From assembly GCF_009931615.1 (NCBI RefSeq), contig NZ_CP046620.1, positions 2,643,501-2,707,500 on the forward strand: a stretch of DNA of 64,000 nt. The letters are read 5' to 3'. This DNA is from Algicella marina (lineage in GTDB: Bacteria > Pseudomonadota > Alphaproteobacteria > Rhodobacterales > Rhodobacteraceae). The notes under the pieces are model-generated. The model was not told the DNA's origin and did no database searches. It saw only the letters and a program-made list of their open reading frames with translations. The first letter of the stretch is position 1; every line of letters starts with the position of its first letter. The translations under genes and the position numbers were made by a program. Positions 1-9,004 of this stretch are shown here, in pieces.

Positions 1-353
1 CAGTATTGCGAGTGTTTCCGTCAGGCACTGAACCGGTGAATAGGCAAAAACCGGACGCGGCTCTGCTTGTCCAACCTGCAGAACACGGTTGAGACCGCCT
101 TCCACCGCACCCGGAAATGTCAGACCCGCCTCCCCATCTGGTGTGATCCCCGAAAGCGCACGTGACGTGTTACTGACAACATTTCCGTTGGTCGGCGCGC
201 GAGGAAGTTTTCAAGGTGCCGCAGGATACGTTTTCATGGTGCCGCGTGTCTTGCACGGGTGTTGTACGTGTTTCTGACGGGTACGGAAGTGGCCACCTTA
301 TCGTAGTTTGATCTGTCCACGGCGCAATTGCGGTCTGTTTCGGCGCGACCGCT
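1..353. other. Left-edge stretch without a convincing gene
   Basis: No ORF here looks like a known family. On the minus strand an open frame runs off the left edge from about position 206. It reads plausibly protein-like over about 65 codons (it includes LTFPGAVEGGLNRVLQVGQ), but it has a TGA just upstream and no ATG with a ribosome site. It could be the tail of a broken gene whose body lies outside the window. The forward 62-codon ORF at 89-277 is low-complexity and unsupported. Confidence 0.3.
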
Positions 354-1400
354 TCACGTCTCGGGCTCGGCTTCCGGCTTCTTTCGCCCCAGCATCGCGG
401 GCACCAGAACCGTGAGGATCAGAAGTCGCATGACATGGGCGGCGGCCGTGAATCCGGGGTTTGCGCCAAGGACGATACCCATGGCGATCATCGTCTCCAG
501 CCCGCCCGGAGCGAACGCGATGAGAACGTGGGCGACGGGCATATCAAGCAGGCGGGAGACTGGCACGGCGGCGACAAATGCCAACGAGACCGAGACACAG
601 GTGATGGCGACACCGGCGGCGAAACACTGGCGCAAGGTCGCGAGGGTGATGCCGGAAAACCGCGAACCGATGAGCGTGCCCATGATGCAGAAGGCGGGCA
701 GCGCCACCCATGCCGGCAGGCCGCCGTGGACGATGCCGGAGGCGTGGGCAGCGGTGGAGGTGAACAACCCGCCAAGCAACAGCGGCGCGGGCAGGCCGGT
801 GCGCTTCAGCGCGAAACCGAGCGCGAGACTGACCGCAAGAATGGCAGCGAGGATCGGCAGCGACATTGTGCCATCGGCAGAGGTGAAGCTGGCGTTGACC
901 TCGATGCCCAGAAACAGTGCCGCGAAGGGCACAACAAGGGTGAGGGCCAGCAGACGGACCGACTGAACGACGGAAATGCGGACGACATCGGCGCCGGCAT
1001 CCATGCCCATGCTGATGACGAAGGAAAGATGGCCGGGCGAGGACGCGAGGATCGCCGTCTTGCGGTTGTCGCCGAACCAGCGGGTGAGCATGGCGCGGGA
1101 GAAAAAGAGGATCGCCCAGAGCATGATCGCCAGCGCGACGAAAGCGAGGGGCCATGTCAGCACGGCGGCTGTCGCCTCTTCGGTGATGCCCGCACCGATT
1201 GAGATGCCGATGACCACGAAGGCCGCATCGCGAAAGCGACTGTCGAGCGACAGTTGCAGCCCGGCGAGGCCGAGGATGGTGATGAAGATCGCCGGGCCGG
1301 TCAGCAGATAGACGGGCAGATGCAGGAAATAGCCGATCGTCGCCCCGATGGCGCCCAGGCAGAGCGCGATGAGGGTACGAAGGAGCGGGTTCGACGGCAT
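354..1400 (-). CDS. AbrB-family integral membrane protein
   Basis: This 348-residue protein is built almost entirely of hydrophobic segments, about ten membrane spans. It matches the AbrB/COG3180 membrane family (often called ammonia monooxygenase or AbrB duplication domain), in which two similar halves repeat. Visible hallmarks are the N-terminal GAIGATIGYFLHLPVYLLTGP segment and the central ILASSPGHLSFVISMGMDAGAD segment. Its length is normal for the family. The biochemical role of the family is not established; transport or a regulatory membrane function has been suggested. The gene is monocistronic here, divergent from the YitT-type gene at 1535. The family call is firm and the function unknown. 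Confidence 0.85.
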   Translation of the reverse strand: MPSNPLLRTLIALCLGAIGATIGYFLHLPVYLLTGPAIFITILGLAGLQLSLDSRFRDAAFVVIGISIGAGITEEATAAVLTWPLAFVALAIMLWAILFFSRAMLTRWFGDNRKTAILASSPGHLSFVISMGMDAGADVVRISVVQSVRLLALTLVVPFAALFLGIEVNASFTSADGTMSLPILAAILAVSLALGFALKRTGLPAPLLLGGLFTSTAAHASGIVHGGLPAWVALPAFCIMGTLIGSRFSGITLATLRQCFAAGVAITCVSVSLAFVAAVPVSRLLDMPVAHVLIAFAPGGLETMIAMGIVLGANPGFTAAAHVMRLLILTVLVPAMLGRKKPEAEPET

Positions 1401-1534
1401 GGCATGCCGCTATCACCTTTGCCGGGGAGGATAAAGAGGGCCAATTGCCGGTTTTCCGGGCAACGGTTGGAGATTGCGGCACGGCAGGCGGGCTGGAGGT
1501 TGACGGCACCGCGACATCCGGGCACGCGTCTGCC

Positions 1535-2179
1535 ATGAGCGATGAAAACAACCCGATGAAGCGGTTGGGAGACTGGTCTTCCACCGCCACCCACCACAGC
1601 CCTGTCGAGGATGCACAGGGCATCGCCGCCGCCGTCGTGCTTACGGCGCTGGGCGTGGCGATGCTGGCGGAACTGGGATTGGTGACATCCGGCCTGGCCG
1701 GGCTGGCGCTGATCGGCCACGAGATTACCGGGCTGTCTATCGGGCTGCTGTTCTTCGTACTGAACGCGCCGTTCTACGCTTTCGCACTGTTGCAGATGGG
1801 CGCTGCCTTCACTGCCAAGACGGTGGCGGCGGTGGTGGCATTCTCCGTCGTCGTCGACTTGCAGGAACGGTTCGTGGCGTTCGAACGGATCGCACCTGTC
1901 TATGGCGCGATTGTCGCCGGGGTGCTGATCGGCATCGGCTTGCTGGCGGTGTTCAGGCATCGCGCCTCGCTGGGCGGTGTGGGCATTCTGGCTGTGTGGT
2001 TGCAAGACCGATATGGCTTTCGGGCGGGGTGGACACAGATGATCTATGACTTCATGCTGTTTCTGCTGGCGCTGGCAGTGCTGCCGCTGCGCGCCGTGGC
2101 GTTTTCGTTTCTGAGTGCGCTCGTTCTCAACCTGTTTCTGGCAATAAACCACCGGACGGACCGCTATATCGCCCGGTGA
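1535..2179 (+). CDS. YitT family (DUF161) membrane protein
   Basis: The product has 214 residues if translation starts at the ATG at 1535 (MSDENNPMKRL); the frame is open upstream to 1445, but those residues look non-coding. It carries five to six hydrophobic segments typical of YitT/DUF161 proteins. The conserved pattern GHEITGLSIGLLFFVLNAPFY in the first third is the family signature (G-x-TG-x3-G...NxP). Homologues are inner-membrane proteins of unknown transport role. This version lacks the cytoplasmic C-terminal DUF2179 domain found in Bacillus YitT. The gene is followed closely by ggt at 2191 on the same strand, so the two may be cotranscribed. Confidence 0.82.
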   Translation: MSDENNPMKRLGDWSSTATHHSPVEDAQGIAAAVVLTALGVAMLAELGLVTSGLAGLALIGHEITGLSIGLLFFVLNAPFYAFALLQMGAAFTAKTVAAVVAFSVVVDLQERFVAFERIAPVYGAIVAGVLIGIGLLAVFRHRASLGGVGILAVWLQDRYGFRAGWTQMIYDFMLFLLALAVLPLRAVAFSFLSALVLNLFLAINHRTDRYIAR

Positions 2180-2190
2180 GAGGGGGATAC

Positions 2191-3906
2191 ATGCGGTATT
2201 TGATGATCGGTCTGGCGGCGCTGGGCGCGCCTGCGCTGGCTCAGGAGGCGCAGCAGCCGGAAGAGACGGTTGCCGTTGCGGTGAAGGAAAGCGTCGTCGC
2301 CGAGAAGTTCATGGTTGCCGCGGCCAACCCGCTGGCCGCTGAGGCCGGGCGCGAGATCCTGGCGCGGGGTGGCAGTGCCGCCGATGCGCTGGTGGCGGTG
2401 CAACTGGTGCTGAACCTGGTCGAGCCGCAATCCTCCGGCATCGGCGGTGGAGCGTTCGCGCTGTACTGGGATGCCGAGGCTGGGCTGGCCAGCTGGGACG
2501 GGCGCGAGAAAGCGCCAATGGCCGCGGACGAGAGTTACTGGCTGGGTGCGGATGGCGCGCCGGTGGGCTGGTGGGATGCGGTCGTGGGCGGCCGGTCCGT
2601 CGGCGTACCGGGGACACTGAGGCTGCTGGAGACGTTACACGCGGAGCACGGGCGGCTGGAGTGGGGCGAGTTGTTCCAGCCCGCGATCAGACTGGCGGAG
2701 ACGGGCTTTGCCATTTCGCCGCGCATGGCAGCCAGCATCGCGAGCGCGCAGGAACAACAGCTGGACCTGTTTCCGGTGGCGCGGGAGTATTTCTTCGAGG
2801 CCGATGGCAGCCCGAAGGCGGAAGGCACGATTCTGAAAAATCCAGAATTCGCGGCGACGCTGAAGCTGCTCGCGGCCGAAGGCTCCGCACCGTTCTATGA
2901 GGGAGAGATCGCCGACGATATCGTTGCGGCGGTCAAGACCAATGTGAACCCCGGCATCCTGACGATGGAGGATCTGGCCGCCTACGAGGTGGTTGAACGG
3001 GAGCCGGTGTGCATGGCCTACCGCACCTACGAGGTGTGCGGCATGGGTCCACCTTCCTCCGGCGCGCTGACCGTGGGGCAGATCCTGGGGCAGTTGAACG
3101 CGTTCGAGATCGGAAATGCGCCGTCGGCGGAGGCGTGGCATCTGTATATCGAGGCGGCAAAGAACGCCTATGCCGACCGCGGCCTGTATATGGCTGACAG
3201 CGATTTCGTCGACATGCCAGAGGGGCTGCTGGACGATGACTACCTGGCCTCGCGGGCGGCGCTGATCGACCCGGACGCGGCAATGGAAAGTGCCAGCCCC
3301 GGAGAACCGCCGTGGGAGGAAACCAGGCTTTGGGCACCGGACAGGCAGGTGGAACGGCCGGGCACCAGCCATATCTCGATTGTCGACGGATTCGGCGATA
3401 TGCTTTCGATCACCACGACGATCGAGACGGGCTTCGGCAGCCGCGTGATGGTGCGGGGTTTCCTGCTGAACAACGAACTGACGGATTTCAGCCGGGCTCC
3501 CGAAGAGGACGGCAAGCCGATCGCCAACCGTGTGGAAGGCGGCAAGCGGCCCCGGTCCTCCATGGCGCCGACAATCGTGCTGGAGGACGGCGCGCCGGTC
3601 CTGCTGATCGGCAGCCCGGGGGGCAGCCGCATCATCAATTACGTGGCGGGTGCGCTGGTGCGGATCCTCGACTGGGGTATGGACCCGCAGGAGGCACTGA
3701 ACGCGGGCCATGTCGTCAACCGCAACGGTGCCACCGACCTGGAGGAAGGGACGGAAGCGGCAGAGCTGGCGTCGGCGCTGGAAGCGCTGGGGCATGAGGT
3801 GAACATAGCCAATCTCAACTCGGGCCTGCACGCGATCCTGTTGGAAGGCGGCAAGCTGATCGGCGCGGCGGACCCGCGGCGGGAGGGTGTCGCTGTCGGA
3901 GAGTGA
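2191..3906 (+). CDS. ggt: Gamma-glutamyltransferase (glutathione hydrolase)
   Basis: This 571-residue precursor would be exported and self-cleave into large and small subunits that hydrolyse glutathione or transfer its gamma-glutamyl group in the periplasm. Residues 1-17 form a short Sec signal ending ALA. The N-terminal part has the family block NPLAAEAGREILARGGSAADA and the SSGIGGGAF motif. The autoprocessing site is visible as G391-T392-S393-H394, followed by ISIVD. Most family members have T-T-H, so the second Thr is Ser here, keeping the hydroxyl. The C-terminal GSPGGSRIINYV motif is intact. The start is the ATG at 2191, preceded by gagaggggg, rather than the in-frame GTG at 2176. Confidence 0.93.
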   Translation: MRYLMIGLAALGAPALAQEAQQPEETVAVAVKESVVAEKFMVAAANPLAAEAGREILARGGSAADALVAVQLVLNLVEPQSSGIGGGAFALYWDAEAGLASWDGREKAPMAADESYWLGADGAPVGWWDAVVGGRSVGVPGTLRLLETLHAEHGRLEWGELFQPAIRLAETGFAISPRMAASIASAQEQQLDLFPVAREYFFEADGSPKAEGTILKNPEFAATLKLLAAEGSAPFYEGEIADDIVAAVKTNVNPGILTMEDLAAYEVVEREPVCMAYRTYEVCGMGPPSSGALTVGQILGQLNAFEIGNAPSAEAWHLYIEAAKNAYADRGLYMADSDFVDMPEGLLDDDYLASRAALIDPDAAMESASPGEPPWEETRLWAPDRQVERPGTSHISIVDGFGDMLSITTTIETGFGSRVMVRGFLLNNELTDFSRAPEEDGKPIANRVEGGKRPRSSMAPTIVLEDGAPVLLIGSPGGSRIINYVAGALVRILDWGMDPQEALNAGHVVNRNGATDLEEGTEAAELASALEALGHEVNIANLNSGLHAILLEGGKLIGAADPRREGVAVGE

Positions 3907-4037
3907 CAGCGGGATACAGGGCGGCGGGTGGTGCAGGGACGGGCGGACCGGTCGCAGTAGGCACCCGGCTCTGACTGAGCATCGAAGATGTCTTCGCAAT
4001 CAGCGCAGGCATTTTCGGCTTGCTTGATGCCATTCAT

Positions 4038-4061
4038 TTCCATATTTCATGAATTATGGAA
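4038..4061. promoter_or_regulatory. ArsR operator overlapping arsR start
   Basis: A 24-bp near-perfect palindrome (22 of 24 positions self-complementary) has outer arms TTCCATA (4038-4044) and TATGGAA (4055-4061) and a central TTCATGAA. It covers the arsR ATG at 4056. A plausible promoter (TTGCTT at 4020-4025, 17-bp spacer, TATTTC at 4043-4048) would start transcription at about the ATG, so bound repressor would cover both the -10 region and the start. Assignment to ArsR is by position. Confidence 0.7.
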
Positions 4062-4394
4062 AAGAATCACGCCATCAATTCTCTGGCCGCACTGGCGCAT
4101 GACATGCGGATCGACATTTTTCGCCTGCTGGTAAAGGCCGGCGCCGATGGGTTGGCCGCCGGTGAGATCGCGCAGTCGCTGGACGTACGGTCGAACACAT
4201 TGTCCAACAACCTGAATATCCTTGCGCGCTCCGGGCTTGTCCGCTCCGCCCGCGAGGGGCGTTCCATACGCTATTTCGCACGGGTGGATGGGATGCAGAA
4301 TCTGCTCGGCTTCCTGATGGAAGACTGCTGCGGCGGACGGCCGGACTTGTGCGCAAAGGTGTTCGAGCAAATTGCCTGCAACATGGAGACGTGA
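4056..4394 (+). CDS. arsR: ArsR/SmtB-family arsenite-responsive repressor
   Basis: This 112-residue winged-helix repressor is expected to bind the ars promoter and release it on As(III) binding. The helix-turn-helix spans roughly residues 33-60 (AGEIAQSLDVRSNTLSNNLNIL), followed by a wing at 65-75. There is no N-terminal ELCVCDL-type metal site. Instead a C-terminal Cys91-Cys92 and Cys99 cluster (CCGGRPDLC) is present, as in ArsRs of the Acidithiobacillus type, where C-terminal cysteines bind arsenite. An in-frame TGA lies two codons upstream of the ATG and no Shine-Dalgarno sequence is visible, so translation may be leaderless. It is the first gene of arsR-arsC-acr3. Confidence 0.92.
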   Translation: MEKNHAINSLAALAHDMRIDIFRLLVKAGADGLAAGEIAQSLDVRSNTLSNNLNILARSGLVRSAREGRSIRYFARVDGMQNLLGFLMEDCCGGRPDLCAKVFEQIACNMET

Positions 4395-4396
4395 CC

Positions 4397-4909
4397 ATGA
4401 CCGACACCTACAACGTTCTGTTTCTCTGTACCGGCAATTCCGCGCGGTCGATCATCGCCGAGGCGATCCTGAACTCGGTTGGCGTCGGCAGGTTCGCGGC
4501 CTTCTCCGCCGGATCGGCCCCGAGGGGCGACGTTCACCCGGCAACTTTGCGGCTACTGGCACGGATGGAGCATGACACCGGCCAGTTGTGGTCAAAGAGC
4601 TGGGACGTGTTCGCCGGCAAGGACGCCCCTAAGATGGATTTCGTGTTCACGGTTTGCGATCAAGCAGCGGCGGAGACCTGCCCAGTCTGGCCCGGCCAGC
4701 CGATGAGCGCCCACTGGGGGCTGCCGGACCCGGTGGCGGTGACCGGTAGCGAGGCTGAGACAAGTCTCGCCTTCAGCGAAACCTACAGGATGCTGCACAA
4801 TCGCATTTCGGCGTTCACCAGCCTGCCGGTCGCGGCGCTGGACCGTTTGTCGCTGCAACGGCGACTGGACGAGATCGGCAGGAACCGGACGCCTGCGGCG
4901 GCAAATTGA
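4397..4909 (+). CDS. arsC: Arsenate reductase, low-MW phosphatase type
   Basis: The protein has 170 residues and reduces arsenate to arsenite for export. The phosphatase-type loop C11-T-G-N-S-A-R17 (CX5R) is at the N-terminus. Cys87 and Cys95 in [12 protein letters not shown] match the redox cysteine relay of the thioredoxin-coupled (pI258-like) ArsC family. SAHWGLPDP at about 104-112 carries the general-acid Asp. The C-terminus is about 30 residues longer than the shortest members. The ATG at 4397 is two bases after the arsR stop, so the genes are likely translationally coupled. Confidence 0.93.
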   Translation: MTDTYNVLFLCTGNSARSIIAEAILNSVGVGRFAAFSAGSAPRGDVHPATLRLLARMEHDTGQLWSKSWDVFAGKDAPKMDFVFTVCDQAAAETCPVWPGQPMSAHWGLPDPVAVTGSEAETSLAFSETYRMLHNRISAFTSLPVAALDRLSLQRRLDEIGRNRTPAAAN

Positions 4910-4926
4910 ATCCGGAGTTCCATGAA

Positions 4927-5970
4927 ATGACCGATACGACGCCCCCCGAACCGGAGGCTATGGGACGTTTCGAGCGGTTGCTGACGCTGTGGGTGGCGCT
5001 GGCAATGCTGGGTGGCATTGTCATCGGCGCGGCTGCGCCGGGGCTTGTAGGGGCGGTTGCGGCTGCGGAAATCGCCTCAATCAACCTCGTGGTGGCGGTG
5101 CTGATCTGGGCGATGGTCTATCCGATGATGGTTGGCGTCGATTTCGCCGCGGTCGCCGGGGTGGCGCGACAGCCGAAAGGACTGCTGGTGACGCTGGTGG
5201 TCAACTGGCTGATAAAGCCGTTCACCATGGCGGCGCTGGCGGTGCTGTTCTTCGACCATGTCTTCGCTCCCCTGATCGCGCCGGAGGATGCGGCGCAGTA
5301 CATCGCGGGCCTTATCCTGCTCGGTGCTGCCCCGTGTACCGCCATGGTCTTCGTGTGGTCGCAACTGACGCGGGGCGATGCCACCTACACCCTGGTGCAA
5401 GTCTCGGTGAACGATCTGATCATGGTGGTGGCCTTCGCGCCGATTGTCGCTTTCCTGCTGGGTGTGACGGAAATTGCGGTGCCATGGGAAACTTTGGTGC
5501 TGGCCACGGTCCTCTACGTGTTGCTACCATTGCTGGCCGGTCTGGCGACGCGGCGGATGCTGGGATCGGCCGCGGCCATCGAGGCATTCTCCGCCCGCAT
5601 CAAGCCGTGGTCGATGATCGGGCTGATCGCGACGGTGGTAATTCTGTTCGGCCTGCAGGGTGAGGTCATTCTGGACCGACCGCTGGTGATCGCGCTGATC
5701 GCGGTGCCGATCCTGATCCAGAGCTACGGGATCTTCGCCGTGGCCTATGGCGCCGCCTTCCTGCTGAAGGTGCCGCACAGGATCGCCGCGCCCTGTGCGA
5801 TGATCGGCACATCCAACTTCTTTGAACTGGCGGTGGCCGTGGCGATCAGCCTGTTCGGATTGCAGTCGGGCGCGGCGCTGGCCACGGTGGTCGGCGTGCT
5901 GGTGGAGGTGCCGGTGATGCTGTCGCTGGTGGCCATCGCCAACCGGACGCGGGCAAGGTTTCCCGGCTAG
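4927..5970 (+). CDS. acr3: ACR3-type arsenite efflux permease
   Basis: A 347-residue, ten-span inner-membrane carrier that expels arsenite. The ACR3 hallmark [15 protein letters not shown] places the essential substrate-site cysteine at residue 137. NWLIKPF (93-99) and a conserved VNDLIM segment are also present. Its substrate is produced by ArsC upstream. The ATG at 4927 is chosen because ccggag precedes it; the frame also opens with a TTG at 4906 that overlaps the arsC stop. Its TAG stop overlaps the stop of the convergent RuBisCO-like gene, leaving no room for a terminator between them. Confidence 0.93.
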   Translation: MTDTTPPEPEAMGRFERLLTLWVALAMLGGIVIGAAAPGLVGAVAAAEIASINLVVAVLIWAMVYPMMVGVDFAAVAGVARQPKGLLVTLVVNWLIKPFTMAALAVLFFDHVFAPLIAPEDAAQYIAGLILLGAAPCTAMVFVWSQLTRGDATYTLVQVSVNDLIMVVAFAPIVAFLLGVTEIAVPWETLVLATVLYVLLPLLAGLATRRMLGSAAAIEAFSARIKPWSMIGLIATVVILFGLQGEVILDRPLVIALIAVPILIQSYGIFAVAYGAAFLLKVPHRIAAPCAMIGTSNFFELAVAVAISLFGLQSGAALATVVGVLVEVPVMLSLVAIANRTRARFPG

Positions 5971-7238
5971 GTGTCGAGGTCGATGCGCGGCTTGCCGAAC
6001 GTGGCCATCGCCTGCGCCAGTGGGCTGCCGGGGCGCGCATGATCCTCCAGCGCAATTCCTGCACGGGCCGCCTCGGCGGCATCGCGCAGGCTGCGAACAC
6101 CATCTCCGGGCCCGCCGGGGTGGGCCATGATGCCGCCACCGGCGCAAAAGATGAAATCATCGCTGCCAAGCAGGGCGCGTGAGGCTCCGACCTGCCAGAC
6201 CGTCTGGCCGGAGGAAAAGACAGGCATGGCGCGGCATGCGGGACCGCCGTGGGCGGATACGGGCTGGCGGACGGCACGGGCGGCGGCGGCAACGGTGCCG
6301 TCCGACTCCGTAAACTTGTTGGCGAGACCGTTGACGTGCAGGTGATCGACCCCTGCGAGACGCCAGAGTTTCTGCATGACGCCAAAGCCGATGCCGATAT
6401 CGGGTGAACGCGAGTAAAGTCCCCATCCGGCGCGATGTCCGTGGATCAGCGCGGGGCTGCGGTCGCGCACCGCGCGGAGACCGCTGAGGCCGATGGACTG
6501 CACGCAAACCATGGCGCAGGTGGCGCCAAGTTCCGCCATCCGATCCAGATTGCGCCACATGGTGTCGATTTCGTCGGTGATATTGGCAGCGTAGAGGACT
6601 TTCTTGCCCGTCTTTTGCGCGTGATCCTCGATGACCCGCATTACTGCCGTCAACCGGGCGTCGAAAGGACAGTCGGGACCGTTGGCCTGCAACTCGTCAT
6701 CCTTGATGAAGTCGATACCGGCGACGACGAGCTGTTGCACGAGGTCGGCAGTCTCGGCGGGCGAAAGGCCGATGCTGGGTTTTATGATCGTGCCGATCAG
6801 CGGACCTTCGTGGCCGCCCATCAGCGCGCGGGTGCCGGTTGCGCCGAATTGCGGGCCGGGGTGAGCATGGGCGAAGTCGGCGGGCAGGTCTACATCCTCA
6901 AGCCGAATGGCGGAGAGTTCTGCGAGTTCAAAGAGGTTGCCTGCGATGGTGGAGAGCAGCGTCGGCAGAGAAGTACCAAAATTGCCGATGGGCCAACTGA
7001 TGGTGACACGGCCGCGGTGGTAGGTTGCGCCCGTCTTGCGGCTGGGCAGCGCGGGGTGGGAGGCGGTGCCGGTTTCGACAACGCTCTCGACCCGGGCGCC
7101 GGAACGCTGCCGCAGAGCATCGGTTTCGGATGCGAGGCGGATGAAGGTGCCGGTGGACTGCTCCCCGGCCATGACCGCTGCAGCGTGGTCGAGGCCGACG
7201 GGCGTTTCGATGTCATAGGTTGCGGTGATGCGAGTCAT
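5967..7238 (-). CDS. RuBisCO-like protein (form IV)
   Basis: This 423-residue protein has a RuBisCO large-subunit fold without being a true carboxylase. The active-site elements [10 protein letters not shown] (Lys153) and DFIKDDE (Lys179, the residue carbamylated in RuBisCO, with metal ligands Asp181 and Glu182) are kept, as is a phosphate-binding glycine run [18 protein letters not shown] replaces the canonical HAHRAMHA, which fits a RuBisCO-like protein. Clusters pairing such proteins with a DUF1537 kinase include the 3-oxo-isoapionate-4-phosphate decarboxylase or transcarboxylase of apionate catabolism, so a kinase-product decarboxylase is the best inference. The start overlaps the stop of the upstream kinase (ATGA). 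The alternative is another RLP activity such as enolase or isomerase. Confidence 0.87.
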   Translation of the reverse strand: MTRITATYDIETPVGLDHAAAVMAGEQSTGTFIRLASETDALRQRSGARVESVVETGTASHPALPSRKTGATYHRGRVTISWPIGNFGTSLPTLLSTIAGNLFELAELSAIRLEDVDLPADFAHAHPGPQFGATGTRALMGGHEGPLIGTIIKPSIGLSPAETADLVQQLVVAGIDFIKDDELQANGPDCPFDARLTAVMRVIEDHAQKTGKKVLYAANITDEIDTMWRNLDRMAELGATCAMVCVQSIGLSGLRAVRDRSPALIHGHRAGWGLYSRSPDIGIGFGVMQKLWRLAGVDHLHVNGLANKFTESDGTVAAAARAVRQPVSAHGGPACRAMPVFSSGQTVWQVGASRALLGSDDFIFCAGGGIMAHPGGPGDGVRSLRDAAEAARAGIALEDHARPGSPLAQAMATFGKPRIDLDT

Positions 7239-8581
7239 CGGGCTCCTCCTCCCTCCCTGATCCAGCCGAAATAGTCCTCGCTGCCCATCTGTCCGCCCTT
7301 GAGCGCCAGTTCCAGCCCGTCCAGCGGGCCATCGGCGTGGGCGCGGAACAGGGCGGCACCGGGAATTGTCGGTGCGAGGGCGGTGAGGGCGTAGATGCCG
7401 AGTTGCCGGGTGGCGTGGCCGGACGTGTCGCCACCGGAAACGACGGCCCGGCGGGTGCCGCTGCGGGTCAGCATCCGGCCCAGCGTCGTGCCGAGAGCAG
7501 TGCCGATGCGGTGGTTGACGGCAGACATATCCAGACCGGCGGCGATTGCAGTGGCGCGCAATTGGCCGACGGCTGGATCATCGGGGCCGGTGGCAGTGAA
7601 GATAAGCGGATCGCGGCCTGCGGCGAGGGCGGTGAGGCCCGCAGTGGTGACCCTTTCGACCTCCGCCGCGAGTGCGGCGGCATCGGCGCAAGCGGCAGTA
7701 ACATCAAAGCGGATGCCTTCGAAGCCGTTGGCGAGGGACCACCCGATCTGTTCAGCAGTGGTGGGCGAAACCGACCCGGATACGGTGATCATGCCGTTGG
7801 CACGGCCTGCACCGGGCGCGGGCGCGGCATCCGGCAATAGACCGGATGCGACCCAGTGACGGACCAGCGCGTATTCGACACCTTGCGAGCCGATGACGAA
7901 AGGCGCGGTATCGCGACCCTGCCAGAGCATTTGCCCGGCTGCCTCCTCCTCCGCGTCGGTCGCGCAATCCATCGTGACGATGCGGATGCCGTTCGAAGGG
8001 CAATCAATTTCCTCACCATTGCCTGGCCAGCGCTGCGGAACGACGCGGTATGACTGGGCGGCGATGTGGCGGCCGACATGCGGCTCCGTCATCGGAGTGA
8101 CGGGATGGCGGGCCATCACGGGGTGGAGGTCCAGGCGATAGGTCTTGTCGCCCAGTGTCGCAAACAGCTCGCCATCACGCTGGAAGCGCCCCATGCGCGG
8201 CGCGGCGACGAGGACAGGAATGGAGCTGACACCGTGAAGATCGGCACCGATCTCAGCCGCACAGCCGATGGAGCCGATATTGGGTGCCGAATCGAGGGTC
8301 GAGCAGATCTTGTAGTGTAACAGTTGCGGGTGCAGGTCCATCAGTGCCCGGAATGCCTGCGGCAGTTCCTGTCGCATCCATTCGGGCGATTGGGCGCGGG
8401 CGGTGGAGGCGACGCCGATGGCCCGCAAGCCGGGATGGCGAATGAGGTGCGCGGGCGTCGGCGTTTCCAGAAACAGCATTGTTGGGAGGCCGGCGAAGGC
8501 CAGCACTTCCATCACCGCCGCGGCGCCGGTGAAGTCGTCGCCATACCAGGCGAGCAGAAGGCCGTCGGGGAGAGCGTTCAC
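7235..8581 (-). CDS. Four-carbon acid sugar kinase family (DUF1537)
   Basis: This is a 448-residue two-domain kinase of the DUF1537 family. The N-terminal sugar-acid binding domain opens with WYGDDFTGA (residues 12-20, catalytic-site Asp pair). The C-terminal nucleotide-binding domain shows VVSGGDTSGH. Family members phosphorylate sugar acids such as erythronate, threonate, 2-oxo-tetronate or 3-oxo-isoapionate. Coupling to the adjacent RuBisCO-like protein favours the last, as inference. The start is taken as GTG at 8581, preceded by a strong AAAGGAGGGG site. The frame is open upstream to 8713, but those residues look like shadow sequence and overlap the operator. Confidence 0.88.
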   Translation of the reverse strand: MNALPDGLLLAWYGDDFTGAAAVMEVLAFAGLPTMLFLETPTPAHLIRHPGLRAIGVASTARAQSPEWMRQELPQAFRALMDLHPQLLHYKICSTLDSAPNIGSIGCAAEIGADLHGVSSIPVLVAAPRMGRFQRDGELFATLGDKTYRLDLHPVMARHPVTPMTEPHVGRHIAAQSYRVVPQRWPGNGEEIDCPSNGIRIVTMDCATDAEEEAAGQMLWQGRDTAPFVIGSQGVEYALVRHWVASGLLPDAAPAPGAGRANGMITVSGSVSPTTAEQIGWSLANGFEGIRFDVTAACADAAALAAEVERVTTAGLTALAAGRDPLIFTATGPDDPAVGQLRATAIAAGLDMSAVNHRIGTALGTTLGRMLTRSGTRRAVVSGGDTSGHATRQLGIYALTALAPTIPGAALFRAHADGPLDGLELALKGGQMGSEDYFGWIREGGGAR

Positions 8582-8623
8582 GGCGGCACCCCTCCTTTGC
8601 GAGCTGCCCGATGCTTTACATAT

Positions 8624-8650
8624 TGGTATGCTTAGTAACTTATCATACCA
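8624..8650. promoter_or_regulatory. Inverted repeat, likely operator of kinase/RLP operon
   Basis: TGGTATG (8624-8630) and CATACCA (8644-8650) form perfect 7-bp arms 13 bp apart, about 45 bp upstream of the kinase GTG. A TTGACA hexamer on the minus strand at 8653-8658 could be the -35 element, putting the repeat over the core promoter. TGGTATACCA-like sites are typical of GntR-family regulators, but no regulator gene is adjacent. The site also lies upstream of the divergent broken dehydrogenase gene. Confidence 0.55.
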
Positions 8651-8697
8651 GTTGTCAATCGCATCCGCCGAGGGCGGGACAATCCGGAAAGGATGGC

Positions 8698-8979
8698 ATG
8701 ACCAAGATCGCATTGTTCGGGGCCGTCGGCAAGATGGGGGTTCGGCTGTCGCGCAATCTCGCCGCCTCCGACTTCGAAACCGCGCATGTCGAAGTTTTGC
8801 CCGAGGGGCGGGAGCGGTTGAAGCGCGAACTGGGGTTGGACTGCCAGGAACCGGAAACGGTGCGGACGTGGTGTTGCTGGCAGTGCTTGGAGGCGCGGGA
8901 CGCCGATGCGGCGGAACACGTGTTGGGCGATCACCTGAGCCGGGCGGAGACCAATTTCAGGCTGGCCGAAAGCAAATAG
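8698..8979 (+). pseudogene. Broken NAD-binding dehydrogenase remnant
   Basis: The 93-codon frame starts with a clear Rossmann opening, MTKIALFGAVGKMGVRLSRNL. Here the usual GxGxxG reads G-A-V-G-K-M-G. It continues to about residue 57 (ELGLDCQEPE) as in 3-hydroxyisobutyrate or phosphogluconate dehydrogenase-like proteins. The next conserved strand, ADVVLLAV, is found in the +1 frame at about 8858-8880. The rest is unlike any dehydrogenase and the gene ends at about one third of normal length. So there is a frameshift plus a large 3' deletion. It starts with a good ribosome site (aaagga) divergent from the kinase/RLP operon, suggesting it once supplied an oxidation step of that pathway. Confidence 0.65.
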
Positions 8980-9004
8980 GCTGGCCGGGGCGGCCTCGCG
9001 GTGC

